Source of the DNA: Blastocatellia bacterium
GTDB lineage: Bacteria; Acidobacteriota; Blastocatellia; RBC074
DNA length: 54,441 nt
Assembly: GCA_016789725.1 (NCBI GenBank)
Contig: JAEUQN010000028.1
Span: 1 to 54,441 of the forward strand
Reading direction: 5' to 3'
The stretch's first letter is position 1, and every line of letters starts with the position of its first letter. A program made the position numbers and the translations under genes. The notes below the pieces were generated by a model. It made no database searches, was not told the origin of the DNA, and was given only the letters and a program-made list of their open reading frames with translations. Below are positions 42,538 through 51,143 of the stretch, one piece after another.

Positions 42538-43644
42538 ATGCCAACGAACGAGATCAACAGCCTGACACTTGCGCCGCTCTCCGCCGGAGATTTACTGGAT
42601 CGCATTGTGCGCTTATATCGTCAGCACTGGATGGCGTTGATGCAGGTGGCAGTCTTGCCTGTGATTCTTTCGTATTTGGGGATTATGGCGTTGACGCTTG
42701 GCTTTCGGAACTTTTCGACCACCAAAGGCGACTGGCGCATTGCCTCATCAATCTTGCTGATTCTGGCAGGATTGGCGTTGTACGCCGGGGGCAAATCCGT
42801 GCTGATCTTTTTATTGGGTGGCACTGCTCGTGAGTTGGTGCAACATTTTTTAGACGGTTCTCCGGTGACTGTGCGCGGCGTATATCGGACGGTTCGCCGC
42901 AACTTCTGGCGTCTGATCGGTGCGGCGTTGCTGATCGTTGCGCTGGCCGCCACGCTAGGAATCTTTTTGATGTATGCCCTGGGTCTGATGATTGGGGTTT
43001 ATGCCGTCATCTCGCAATGGGTTCTTAGCGGTTTTCCCTTCTGGATACAAGCGACACTGCACAGTATCATTGGCCTGCTGGTTTTTACGATTGTCACGAT
43101 TCTGGTGCTAATGAATGTGAAGCGCGTGGTTTTTTTGCCGCAGATCATCGCGGTTGAAAACAAGAGCGTATCAGCTTCGTTAAGCCGTAGTTTCTCGTTA
43201 GCTGGTGGCGAATTCCGCCGTAAAGATTTTATCCCGGTGATCGCGCTCGTGTTCTTTTATATCTACGTGTCCTATTCAGTATTGCTGTTATTTATGTTGC
43301 CTGTGTACTTGTACGCCGGGATCAACGGCATAGACGGCGGCCCGTTCAATTTGCAGCAGCCGCTGTGGTACACCGTGCTCACAAATACCATCTCGCAAGC
43401 GAGTGAAATTCTGCTGTTGCCGGTACTGATGATCGGGTTTATTTTGCTGTATATTGACAGCCGTGTGCGCCGCGAAGGTTATGATTTGGAATTGCTTGCC
43501 AATCGGTATTTGCCAGCGCCTGGCGTTGAAATTCCGCACGGAAGCTTTCCGATGGAAGTGCCAAAAGCGAAAAGCCATGAGCCACCGAACAGTGATGAGC
43601 CATTCGATTCCGACAGTAATTTGACCGTGCTTTCTTTGCGCTAA
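42538..43644 (+). CDS. Multi-pass membrane protein, GDPD membrane-domain-like
   Basis: A 368-residue integral membrane protein. The N-terminus SAGDLLDRIVRLYRQHWMALMQ is the amphipathic entry helix found in proteins with the glycerophosphodiester phosphodiesterase membrane domain; about six membrane segments follow, with the conserved loop FLPQIIAVENKSVSASLSRSFSL. No phosphodiesterase catalytic domain is attached. The C-terminal 60 residues are polar. Function unknown, presumably envelope. The following phosphatase gene starts 15 bases downstream and is likely cotranscribed. Confidence 0.72.
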   Translation: MPTNEINSLTLAPLSAGDLLDRIVRLYRQHWMALMQVAVLPVILSYLGIMALTLGFRNFSTTKGDWRIASSILLILAGLALYAGGKSVLIFLLGGTARELVQHFLDGSPVTVRGVYRTVRRNFWRLIGAALLIVALAATLGIFLMYALGLMIGVYAVISQWVLSGFPFWIQATLHSIIGLLVFTIVTILVLMNVKRVVFLPQIIAVENKSVSASLSRSFSLAGGEFRRKDFIPVIALVFFYIYVSYSVLLLFMLPVYLYAGINGIDGGPFNLQQPLWYTVLTNTISQASEILLLPVLMIGFILLYIDSRVRREGYDLELLANRYLPAPGVEIPHGSFPMEVPKAKSHEPPNSDEPFDSDSNLTVLSLR

Positions 43645-43659
43645 CTTGAGGACATCGCT

Positions 43660-44184
43660 ATGAAGATTTTTTTGTTGCTTCTCTTAGTCCTGCCTATGTT
43701 GGGAGTGAATCAGGCACAGGACGCAAAACAGGACCTGCCGCCGATTCGCAATTTCTTTCGCATCAATCAGGACTATTGCTCCGGCGGACAACCACGCCCG
43801 GAGCATTTGGCGCAACTAAAAGCCGAGGGCGTCAAGGTCATCATCAATTTGCGCCCTGCATCGGAACATCGTGTCGAATTGGAAACCGACGCGGCAAAAG
43901 CGGCAGGCCTGCGCTACATCAACATTCCGGTGGTTTTTACGGATCCAAAAGACGAGCAGGTCGAAGAGTTTCTGAAAATCACGGACGATCCCAACAATCG
44001 TCCCGCTTTTATTCACTGTGCAGGCGCGATTCGTGTCGGCGCATTTTGGATGATTCGGCGTGTGTTGCGTGATGGTTGGACTGTCGAGAAAGCCGAAGAA
44101 GAGGCGGAAAAAATAGGCCTCAAAAATGCGCCCCATTTAAATCAATTTGCCCGCAGCTATATCGAACGAAATAAGAAGAAGTAA
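43660..44184 (+). CDS. Secreted protein tyrosine/dual-specificity phosphatase-like (DUF442 type)
   Basis: A 174-residue protein with signal peptide to about residue 20. The fold of beta-lactamase-hydrolase-like phosphatases is seen in CSGGQPRPEHLAQLKAEGVKVIINLRP (40-66). The catalytic loop IHCAGAIRVGA places Cys120 and Arg125 with four residues between, as in the DUF442 subgroup (C-x4-R). It presumably removes phosphate from periplasmic or exported substrates. It follows the membrane-protein gene closely. Substrate unknown. Confidence 0.78.
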   Translation: MKIFLLLLLVLPMLGVNQAQDAKQDLPPIRNFFRINQDYCSGGQPRPEHLAQLKAEGVKVIINLRPASEHRVELETDAAKAAGLRYINIPVVFTDPKDEQVEEFLKITDDPNNRPAFIHCAGAIRVGAFWMIRRVLRDGWTVEKAEEEAEKIGLKNAPHLNQFARSYIERNKKK

Positions 44185-44259
44185 AACGAAGAGAGCAAGG
44201 AGGCTGAAGGGGTAAAATCATGAGCCACGATTTCATCTGTTTCTCAGCGTTTTTTGATC

Positions 44260-46149
44260 CTAAGGCAAAACAGTCGAGGCTTCGTTTGCTTGTTCCTGTT
44301 GCGCTTGGCTTTCAGCTTTCCCTTTTAATTTACGGGTTTTTGGGCGGGTTTTGCGGCGCGCTTGTTGCTTTTCTCGGGCCGCAATACGGGCCTGCGTGCG
44401 AACGATGTCACGCATCGAGATGATGCCGACCAATTGTAGCTGATCTTTGCGACTGACAACGGGCAGTAATGAAAACTCTCCTTCGCCTAATTTGAGCATC
44501 ACGGCATCCAGTGGATGATCGGGGTAGGCGGTCACGACGTCTTTAATGGCAAGGTCTCCCAACATCGCATCTTCGTTGCCCTCAGCTTGATGGTGTCGCA
44601 GTTCATCACGCGTAATAAATCCCACCATTTTCCGTGCGCCATCTACCACCGGAAACCCATAATGCGGATTCGTAATGACGTATTCGATTGCTTCTCGAAT
44701 CGAGAGGTTAGCGGGTAATGTCACAACATCGCGGGTCATCACGCTCGACGCCGTAAGCTTGTGGAGCGAAACTCGAGGCTGGGCGGGCGCGAGCCGGATG
44801 CCATCCTGTTCCAGCAAGGCTTCGTAAATGGGCGTAGGATTCAATCGCTGTGCAACCAGATAACTTGTCGCATTCGCAATCATCAGCGGCAGAATCAGCG
44901 AGTAATTCTGTGTCATCTCAAAAACGATGAGGACCGATGTAATCGGTGCGCGCACAACCCCGCAAAAACTCGCCCCCATTCCCACCAATGCAAATGCTCC
45001 CGGCGCAGTGGGGTGTCCGGGAATTGCCGCTTCGACGACGAAACCGAGCGTGCCTCCGACCATCGCCCCGATGAACAACGACGGTGCGAAAATACCGCCT
45101 GATCCCCCCGACCCATACGACACCACCGTCGTGACGATTTTGGCTACCGATAATGTCAGAAGGAGCATCATCGGCAGTCGCCCCTGTAATGCAGAGGTCA
45201 AAGTGGTGTACCCGCCGCCCATTGCCTGAGGCGCAAACAATCCGATCACGCCCACAATGAAGCCGCCAATCGCGGGTTTGATCCACATTGGGATTTGGCG
45301 CAACTGCCGAAAGATCAGTCGAAGTTTTAATAAGGTGTTGGAGAAAAAGACCGAGACTCCACCAATAATTGCGCCTAGCAGCAAGTAGAAAATCAATTCT
45401 GCCGGGTGTTGTAAGCCATACGCCGTAACACCAGGATACAAATGTCCTGGCTCAAAGGCCCGTGAAATAGCCGATGCAATGACCGCCGCGATGACAATGC
45501 CACCGAGCATGCGCTGATTCAGATCGCCAATGATTTCCTCAAAGGCAAATGTGACTGCCGAAATGGGCGTATTGAAGGCGGCTGCCACTGCCGCCGCTGA
45601 ACCCACCGGCAACAGCTCCATCAATCGTCGCCGCGACACGCCAAAAAAACGACCGAGAAATGACGAGACCGCCGCACAGATTTGTACGGTTGGGCCTTCA
45701 CGTCCGATGGATGCTCCGGTGCCAAGGCTGATGGCGGAAATGACTGCTTTCCCAATCGCCGACTTGAACGGCATTCGCCCGTAGTTGGTGAAGTACGCCG
45801 TTTTGACCTGAGGAATTCCGCTGCCGCGCGCGTCGGGTACCCAATATTGCAGCAACAATCCAACCAAGAGGCCACCCAACGTCGGAATCATCAACGTGAG
45901 GGCTGCAAACTTCCAATTGAAACCGCGTTCATGCGCTACAAAAACGTGCCGAATAATGTTGCGCTCCATCGCCATAATCAGCAGGTGAAACGCCACTGCG
46001 ACCAGGCCGCAAACGGCTCCGACAATGAGCGTGATGAGAAATAGTTTTTGATTTTCCGGCAGGCCAAGGCGATCAATGATTCGCGTTGCTCGCAATTCAA
46101 TGCGATACCACTTGCGCCGGAGTTGCGCGCGTTGCACGGTGAACCTCAC
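44260..46149 (-). CDS. ClC-family chloride channel/antiporter with two CBS domains
   Basis: A 629-residue membrane protein moving Cl- (probably with H+). ClC selectivity motifs are complete: GSGIP (109-113), GREGP (149-153, gating Glu151), and GGSGGIFAPSLFIGA for the GxFxP helix. FAFEEIIGD supplies the internal proton glutamate (E204-E205), and IYEAL near residue 440 supplies the anion-coordinating Tyr. The C-terminal half carries two CBS domains (VMTRDVVTLPANLSIREAI and the second after LAIKDVVTAYPDHPL) and a basic tail. The start appears to be GTG 46149; no ATG lies near the N-terminus, so the exact start is uncertain. Confidence 0.92.
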   Translation of the reverse strand: MRFTVQRAQLRRKWYRIELRATRIIDRLGLPENQKLFLITLIVGAVCGLVAVAFHLLIMAMERNIIRHVFVAHERGFNWKFAALTLMIPTLGGLLVGLLLQYWVPDARGSGIPQVKTAYFTNYGRMPFKSAIGKAVISAISLGTGASIGREGPTVQICAAVSSFLGRFFGVSRRRLMELLPVGSAAAVAAAFNTPISAVTFAFEEIIGDLNQRMLGGIVIAAVIASAISRAFEPGHLYPGVTAYGLQHPAELIFYLLLGAIIGGVSVFFSNTLLKLRLIFRQLRQIPMWIKPAIGGFIVGVIGLFAPQAMGGGYTTLTSALQGRLPMMLLLTLSVAKIVTTVVSYGSGGSGGIFAPSLFIGAMVGGTLGFVVEAAIPGHPTAPGAFALVGMGASFCGVVRAPITSVLIVFEMTQNYSLILPLMIANATSYLVAQRLNPTPIYEALLEQDGIRLAPAQPRVSLHKLTASSVMTRDVVTLPANLSIREAIEYVITNPHYGFPVVDGARKMVGFITRDELRHHQAEGNEDAMLGDLAIKDVVTAYPDHPLDAVMLKLGEGEFSLLPVVSRKDQLQLVGIISMRDIVRTQARIAAREKQQARRKTRPKTRKLKGKAESQAQQEQANEASTVLP

Positions 46150-46375
46150 TCAGTTAAGTTTCCGAACGGGGAAGGACACGTACGGGGAATTGTGATAGAT
46201 CAAAAAGTATCTTAGCATCCAGTGTTAATCACGCAAGCGAAAAGTTGTCCGACGAAAGATAGAAACCAGCGATTTAGAGCTAAGCGATGGGCAGCATTGA
46301 AGCATTTATTTTTCTGGCTTACGATGAATTTGTTCATTGTGAATATTCGTTACGATTTCAATCATATCAACCATT

Positions 46376-47284
46376 ATGAAACACAGAGTTACGATTTGTT
46401 TGGTTTTACTGCTCAGCCTGACGATGCCTGCCAGCGTGCGCGGTTGGGGCGAACACGGTCACTTGATTTCCGGTTTGGTGGCGGCGCAGCAGATGCCCGG
46501 TGCAACGCCACGCTTTTTTCGCCGTGCCACCAAACAGCTTAGCTATTTGAATCCTGAACCGGATCGCTGGAAAGAGCGGGCGGAATCCGATCTTGATCCA
46601 GCGGTTCGCTCCCTTTCGCCCGATCATTATTTAGATCTGGAATTCGTGCCCGAAGGCGCGTTGACCACCGCCGGAGATCGTCACGCCTTTATCGAAGCGT
46701 TAGGCAAAGCGGGCCGCAGGCCTGCCGAAGCAGGCTTCCTGCCGTATCGCATTTTGGAGCTATTCCAAACCTTGCGCATGGAGTTTCGCCTCTGGCGTGC
46801 GACCACGACGGATGCGAAAAAGCGCAAGATGATCGAGCAACGCATCATCAACGACGCGGGAATTCTGGGCCATTTTGTGGCGGACGGCGCGAACCCGCAT
46901 CACACGACGATGCACCACAACGGCTGGGTTGGCGATAATCCGAAAGGCTTCAGCACGGATAACACAATTCATTTCCGCTTTGAAAGTCAGTTTGTGCAAA
47001 CGCACGTGCAAGCGAAAGAGGTCGCGCCGCTCGTCGGCGAAGCTCGCGTGCTGGCTAAGCCGCGCGAAGAGGTCATCGCCTTTTTACAAGCCTCGAACTC
47101 ACATCTGGAAGAACTGTACGAATTAGAGAAGCAAGAGAAATTTGGTGAGGCGACGAAATCCGAGGCACACAAAAAGTTTGCGCAGGCCCGCTTAGCCGCT
47201 GGCGCTCAAATGCTCCGCGATTTGTGGTGGACGGCGTGGGTCACAAGTGAAGCGAAGGCAGAAGCCAGGACCTTGACCAACTGA
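46376..47284 (+). CDS. Secreted P1-nuclease/phospholipase C-like zinc protein
   Basis: A 302-residue protein. A signal peptide likely ends at VRG, exposing W24-GEHGH, the free-Trp N-terminus that binds zinc in the S1/P1 nuclease and zinc phospholipase C fold. Further ligands could be D84/H85 in SPDHYLD and the His/Asp cluster GHFVADGANPHHTTMHHNGW (about 162-181). It therefore resembles an alpha-helical trinuclear zinc enzyme cutting nucleic acid or phospholipids. Overall similarity to known members is moderate. It lies in a divergent arrangement with the ClC gene. Confidence 0.72.
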   Translation: MKHRVTICLVLLLSLTMPASVRGWGEHGHLISGLVAAQQMPGATPRFFRRATKQLSYLNPEPDRWKERAESDLDPAVRSLSPDHYLDLEFVPEGALTTAGDRHAFIEALGKAGRRPAEAGFLPYRILELFQTLRMEFRLWRATTTDAKKRKMIEQRIINDAGILGHFVADGANPHHTTMHHNGWVGDNPKGFSTDNTIHFRFESQFVQTHVQAKEVAPLVGEARVLAKPREEVIAFLQASNSHLEELYELEKQEKFGEATKSEAHKKFAQARLAAGAQMLRDLWWTAWVTSEAKAEARTLTN

Positions 47285-47307
47285 AAAAAGCGTGGCTGAA
47301 AAATAGA

Positions 47308-47371
47308 AAAGGCCAATCAAGTCCCCAACGATTACACCCGAAAAGCGTATACGTAAACTTGATTGGCCTTT
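47308..47371 (+). terminator. Inverted repeat after the nuclease-like gene, possible terminator
   Basis: A perfect 15-bp inverted repeat (47308-47322 AAAGGCCAATCAAGT with 47357-47371) encloses a 34-base loop, 23 bases after the stop codon. The long loop and weak T tract make it an untypical terminator. A second 10-bp inverted repeat (GAGACTGCTC 47378-47387 with 47426-47435) follows directly. Confidence 0.5.
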
Positions 47372-47519
47372 GCAAGCGAGACTGCTCTGATCAAACTCCG
47401 CGCTATCCATATAGTGGTTCAACCGGAGCAGTCTCGTTCGCTGCTCTGGTTGATACTTTCACACCGATTTGTTGGTGAAGTGTCACGGAAACTTGGAGAT
47501 TGCGTTGCTGCTGAAAAAT

Positions 47520-48107
47520 ATGCGCATTGCCAAAATTATCAAGTCCAATTCGCACGTAGATTATGCCGCGCGGGTCCTTGACTCGCTCGAAACGCCGGAG
47601 CCGCCCACGCCTGCTGAATATTGCTTTGGGCAATTTATCAAAGTGGTTACTGAACGTGGCGAAGCGGTCGGCGTGATTTACAATTCGCAACTCATCAATC
47701 CCGAATATGGCAATTACGGCCCGCGCCTCTCGACTCCGCCAGAACTCAATTCTGTGTTTAGTCCTGATTATCTGAATGAACAGGGCGTGTTGATCGGAGT
47801 TTTGTTATTGGGTTGGAAATCAGGAAGCGGCTATCAACACGGCATTCCGCGCGAAGTGTTGCCGATCAATGCCAATGTTGAGCAGATGACCGCCGAGGAA
47901 ATTCGCGCGTTTCATCACACCGCAGATGGTGCCGTCGAAGTGCATTACTATGCGCACGTCACAACGCACGCTGGCAATTTTGCGTTTGCCTTGCTGAATG
48001 AAATTGCGAATCAATTGGAAAGTCTAACGACGGAGAGCGAACGCGCCCGTTTGTCAGTGCTTCGCCGCACCCTGGCGTGGCAACAAACGATGGGGAAATT
48101 GCGATAA
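47520..48107 (+). CDS. Conserved hypothetical protein (195 residues)
   Basis: A soluble protein without signal peptide. ATG 47520 is preferred because it starts RIAKIIKSNSHVDYAARVLD; the frame is open to 47469. A first domain contains EYCFGQFIKVV and VGVIYNSQLINPEYGNYGPRLS and has the beta-barrel feel of HAS-barrel proteins linked to HerA-type ATPases, although this is only a guess. A C-terminal helical half (about 115-195) has GIPREVLPINANVEQMTAEEIRAFH split by a loop. I do not recognise the family. Convergent with the TPR gene. Confidence 0.55.
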   Translation: MRIAKIIKSNSHVDYAARVLDSLETPEPPTPAEYCFGQFIKVVTERGEAVGVIYNSQLINPEYGNYGPRLSTPPELNSVFSPDYLNEQGVLIGVLLLGWKSGSGYQHGIPREVLPINANVEQMTAEEIRAFHHTADGAVEVHYYAHVTTHAGNFAFALLNEIANQLESLTTESERARLSVLRRTLAWQQTMGKLR

Positions 48108-48119
48108 ATTCTGAGCGGC

Positions 48120-49499
48120 TTAGTTCGAGAGCTTGAAGCTGTCCAGCCAGATTTTCCCTCGGATTGGGCAAGGCGGTTCGCCACAGGCCGGACGCAGAAC
48201 ACGCACCATGACAGCTTCAGTCGCAGCGGTCGTCGTGAAATCAATGGAGTACTCCTGCCAGTCACTATTGCCCAGTGGGAACGGCTTGGTCATCGCGCGC
48301 AGACGTTGAATGTTGGCGGGGTCATACACTTCGACCAGTGGGGCGCTCAAGGTGGTCAAATCCTCAATTTTGGCCGCGAATTTCAGGCGATAGGACGTCG
48401 AAGGCTTGATCGGAATCAATTGCTCCAAAACCGCAAAGCCAACATTCCCGCTCACGTCAAAATTTAATTGCAAACTATACGCGCCGCTTTGGTGTTGTTG
48501 ATTGTTGCGCGAAACCGATAATCCTTTGGTGGCCGTAAGTCGCCAGATGGTGAACGGTGCAAGCGTCCCAATTTTTAAATCACCCTCAAAATCCCCATTG
48601 CTGAGCAACGAACCAGCATCCGGTTGATTGACCTCAAACCATTGTGCTTCTTCCTGGCGTGCTTCTTCCGAGAGGGTGTTTTCGTCCGTCCGTTTGGTTT
48701 TGGTGGCCGCTTGCCAAATTTCATACGCTGCTCCGAAATGTTGTTTACCGAGCAACGCGTTGATGAAATCCCGTGACCGAATCCGTGCCAGCGCCGGGGC
48801 GTTAGCACTCAATTCACGCCACAGCGCCATTCCTTCATTAAATTTATCGCGCTGGATTAAGAACGCCGCAAACTGCGTTTTGGCATGATTGGATGGGTCT
48901 AGCGATTTCAGAATGCTTGGGACATCCCCATTAAAAGCGTTCCAGGCGTAATCAAACAGCAGCGGCAGTTCGCTGGGGCGAATGACCAGTGCGCGTTTGA
49001 ATTCGGTGAAAGCGGCGTCTACTTCATTGTTGCGGAGGAGATGATTGGCGAAGGCCCAATGCGGTTCATAATAATTCGGCGCTACAGTCAGTGCCTGAGC
49101 AAATGCTTTTTTGGCTTCGGCAATTTCCCCGTGACGGTCCAGCGCGGACCCCAGTGCAACCCAAATGCGAAAATCTTCGGGGCTAAGCCGTGCTGCTGTG
49201 CGAAATGACGCAATGGCTTCTTGCAATCGTGGCTCGGCATCTTCTCCACCGGCAAAGGCCAGATAGGTTTGACCCCGCTGATAATGCAGCGAGGAAATTT
49301 GCGGCGCGTTTTGGACGGCGGCATCTGCGCTGACCAGTTTGGTTGCACCATCATACTCATTGTCACGAGCGGCAACCGTGATCAATCGGTCGCTGATAGC
49401 AGCGCGGGCAATAAACCATCCTGCGGTGACAAGAATTGCCAATAACCCGATCAGGAAAATCAGCCGATAGAGCGGCGAAACAAGCGAAATTTCAGTCAT
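48120..49499 (-). CDS. Membrane-anchored TPR protein with C-terminal carbohydrate-binding-like domain
   Basis: A 459-residue protein with one N-terminal membrane helix (LIFLIGLLAILVTAGWFIA, about 13-31). TPR-like helices occupy about 65-200 (EAIASFRTAARLSPEDFRIWVALG, EAKKAFAQALTVAPNYYEP, FTEFKRALVIRPSE). The C-terminal 170 residues read as a CBM4/9-like beta-sandwich: GSLLSNGDFEGDLKIG, GLSVSRNNQQHQSGAYSLQ, KPSTSYRLKFAAKI and WQEYSIDFTTTAAT. It resembles O-antigen ligase-linked or exopolysaccharide-assembly scaffolds. It sits next to the export genes but on the opposite strand. Confidence 0.75.
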   Translation of the reverse strand: MTEISLVSPLYRLIFLIGLLAILVTAGWFIARAAISDRLITVAARDNEYDGATKLVSADAAVQNAPQISSLHYQRGQTYLAFAGGEDAEPRLQEAIASFRTAARLSPEDFRIWVALGSALDRHGEIAEAKKAFAQALTVAPNYYEPHWAFANHLLRNNEVDAAFTEFKRALVIRPSELPLLFDYAWNAFNGDVPSILKSLDPSNHAKTQFAAFLIQRDKFNEGMALWRELSANAPALARIRSRDFINALLGKQHFGAAYEIWQAATKTKRTDENTLSEEARQEEAQWFEVNQPDAGSLLSNGDFEGDLKIGTLAPFTIWRLTATKGLSVSRNNQQHQSGAYSLQLNFDVSGNVGFAVLEQLIPIKPSTSYRLKFAAKIEDLTTLSAPLVEVYDPANIQRLRAMTKPFPLGNSDWQEYSIDFTTTAATEAVMVRVLRPACGEPPCPIRGKIWLDSFKLSN

Positions 49500-50054
49500 T
49501 TTTGATGGAATCCAAGTTAGGGGCAGCCAATAGAAACAGTAACAATAAAGCAGTCTGACCGGTTCGACAAGATGGCGAAAAAAGAATTGACAGATTTTGT
49601 AACATCAGCCATACTCTGCCTCGCTTTTGATCAGTTTTTTTCCGCTATTACGCGATACAAAATAGTTTGCCTAGTCCCCATTTGGTTGTAATTGACATCA
49701 TGTAATGTAAGTTGATTCCTGCTGGTTGTATTTTGTAAATGTGTGGGAGTTTTAGCAGCGAATAAACAGCAATTTGAGGACCCCGTCTTTGCCTCGACAA
49801 TTGCTTTCAGTTACCCCTAACTGCTTAGCTTCTCGATTTAAGATCAATCAAGATTCAAGGTCGGATTCTTTACCGCCGAGTGAAGCTCATCCGAACCCAT
49901 TAAGAATTTGAGCTTAAAGGTTTATTCGCCCCTGCCTCACATTCTCGTCTATCATGCCAATTGCCTTACGTCAGGCTGAACAATTCTTAACGCAGTACCG
50001 ATGGTCAGATAGGCGAATTGAAATTCAGCCGAATCAACTTCAAGAGGTTTAGAG
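49500..50054. other. Gene-free 555-base region upstream of the exopolysaccharide genes
   Basis: Divergent control region between the TPR gene and the Wza-like gene. It holds one good promoter (49587-49615), and the rest (about 440 bases) would form a long 5' leader for the export operon if that promoter is used. It is AT-rich around 49620-49760. I see no strong hairpin, riboswitch core or open frame of note. Confidence 0.6.
49587..49615 (+). promoter_or_regulatory. Candidate sigma70 promoter of the exopolysaccharide operon
   Basis: TTGACA (49587-49592) and CATACT (49610-49615) with a 17-base spacer. The -35 is perfect and the -10 matches four of six. It lies about 440 bases upstream of the Wza-like start, so other promoters may exist closer. 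Confidence 0.45.
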
Positions 50055-51107
50055 ATGTTATTCAGCCCCAAATCAACGATGCGAGTACTTTCCTTTCTTA
50101 CTTTGGTGCTTTTTCTTGCGACCTTAGCACTAGCCCAACCCGGCACTTCCACTTCTCAAGCACAGGCCACCAATGCGGTTGTGGCCGATAATGCGGGAGT
50201 GGCCCGTGCTGCGACGCCGACGAAAGATGATAAAAGCTATCGCATTGGCGTTGGCGATTTGTTGGACGTGCGGGTGCTGAATCATCCTGAAATGAGCCGC
50301 AAAATGCGGGTCGAGGGCGATGGCACGGTGCGCGTGCCAGTAGTTGGTAACATCACGGCGACCTGCCTTACGGAATCTCAGTTGAGCCAAATGATCACTG
50401 AGAAATTTCGCAAGTGGATTCGTGAACCATACGTGGATGTTTTTATCGAAGAATATAGCAGCCAGCCGGTGGCCGTGATCGGCGCTGTTGATAAGCCCGG
50501 TCGCTTCCAATTACAGCGCCGCGTGCGCTTGATTGAATTGCTGACGTATGCGGGCGGGCCGAAATTGGACAAGGCTGGTCATACCTTGCACCTGATTCGT
50601 AGTGGTGAAAAAGATTTATGCTCGCTTGAAGCGATCCCTCAGGCATCTGTACCGACCGAAGACCCAATCCCGCAATTACTATCCTTTAAGCTGAAAGATT
50701 TATTAACAGGTTCTGTAGACGCCAATCTATACGTGCAACCCGGCGACATTATCAGCTTGCCAGAAGCCGACCAGATTTTTGTGACGGGCTTTGTTCACAA
50801 ACCCGGGCCATTCCCGCTGAATACAAAAATTACCCTGACGCAGGCGGTCGGAATGGCGGGCGGTTATATGCCCGAAGCCTCCAAGAAAAAAGTTCGGCTG
50901 ATCCGCCAAAATCCCAACTCTAATTCACGGGCTGAGCAGATCATCAATATTGAAGATATTGAAAAACGTAAGATGGACGACATTGTTTTGCAGGCCAACG
51001 ATTTGATTGAAGTCCCAAATTCCGCTGGAAAAGTGTTGGTTCGTGCGCTTTTGAATGCCGCACCAAGTGGATTGACCAACTCGCTTCCCTTGGCCATTAT
51101 TCGATAG
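50055..51107 (+). CDS. Wza-like polysaccharide export protein (SLBB domains)
   Basis: A 350-residue outer-membrane polysaccharide export protein. Signal peptide to about residue 27 (ALAQ). The Poly_export domain (about 60-140: SYRIGVGDLLDVRVLNHPEMSRKMRVEGDGTVRVPVVGNI) is followed by two SLBB domains (from about 145, VAVIGAVDKPGRFQLQRRVRLIELLTYAGG, and about 235, IFVTGFVHKPGPFPLNTKITLTQAVGMAGG). ATG 50055 after AAGAGG; an internal ATG at 50079 is also possible. No lipobox Cys is visible, unlike E. coli Wza. Partner of the tyrosine kinase 36 bases downstream. Confidence 0.9.
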   Translation: MLFSPKSTMRVLSFLTLVLFLATLALAQPGTSTSQAQATNAVVADNAGVARAATPTKDDKSYRIGVGDLLDVRVLNHPEMSRKMRVEGDGTVRVPVVGNITATCLTESQLSQMITEKFRKWIREPYVDVFIEEYSSQPVAVIGAVDKPGRFQLQRRVRLIELLTYAGGPKLDKAGHTLHLIRSGEKDLCSLEAIPQASVPTEDPIPQLLSFKLKDLLTGSVDANLYVQPGDIISLPEADQIFVTGFVHKPGPFPLNTKITLTQAVGMAGGYMPEASKKKVRLIRQNPNSNSRAEQIINIEDIEKRKMDDIVLQANDLIEVPNSAGKVLVRALLNAAPSGLTNSLPLAIIR

Positions 51108-51143
51108 TAAAAGACATACTAAGCCCTTATTCCGAGGCTCCCT

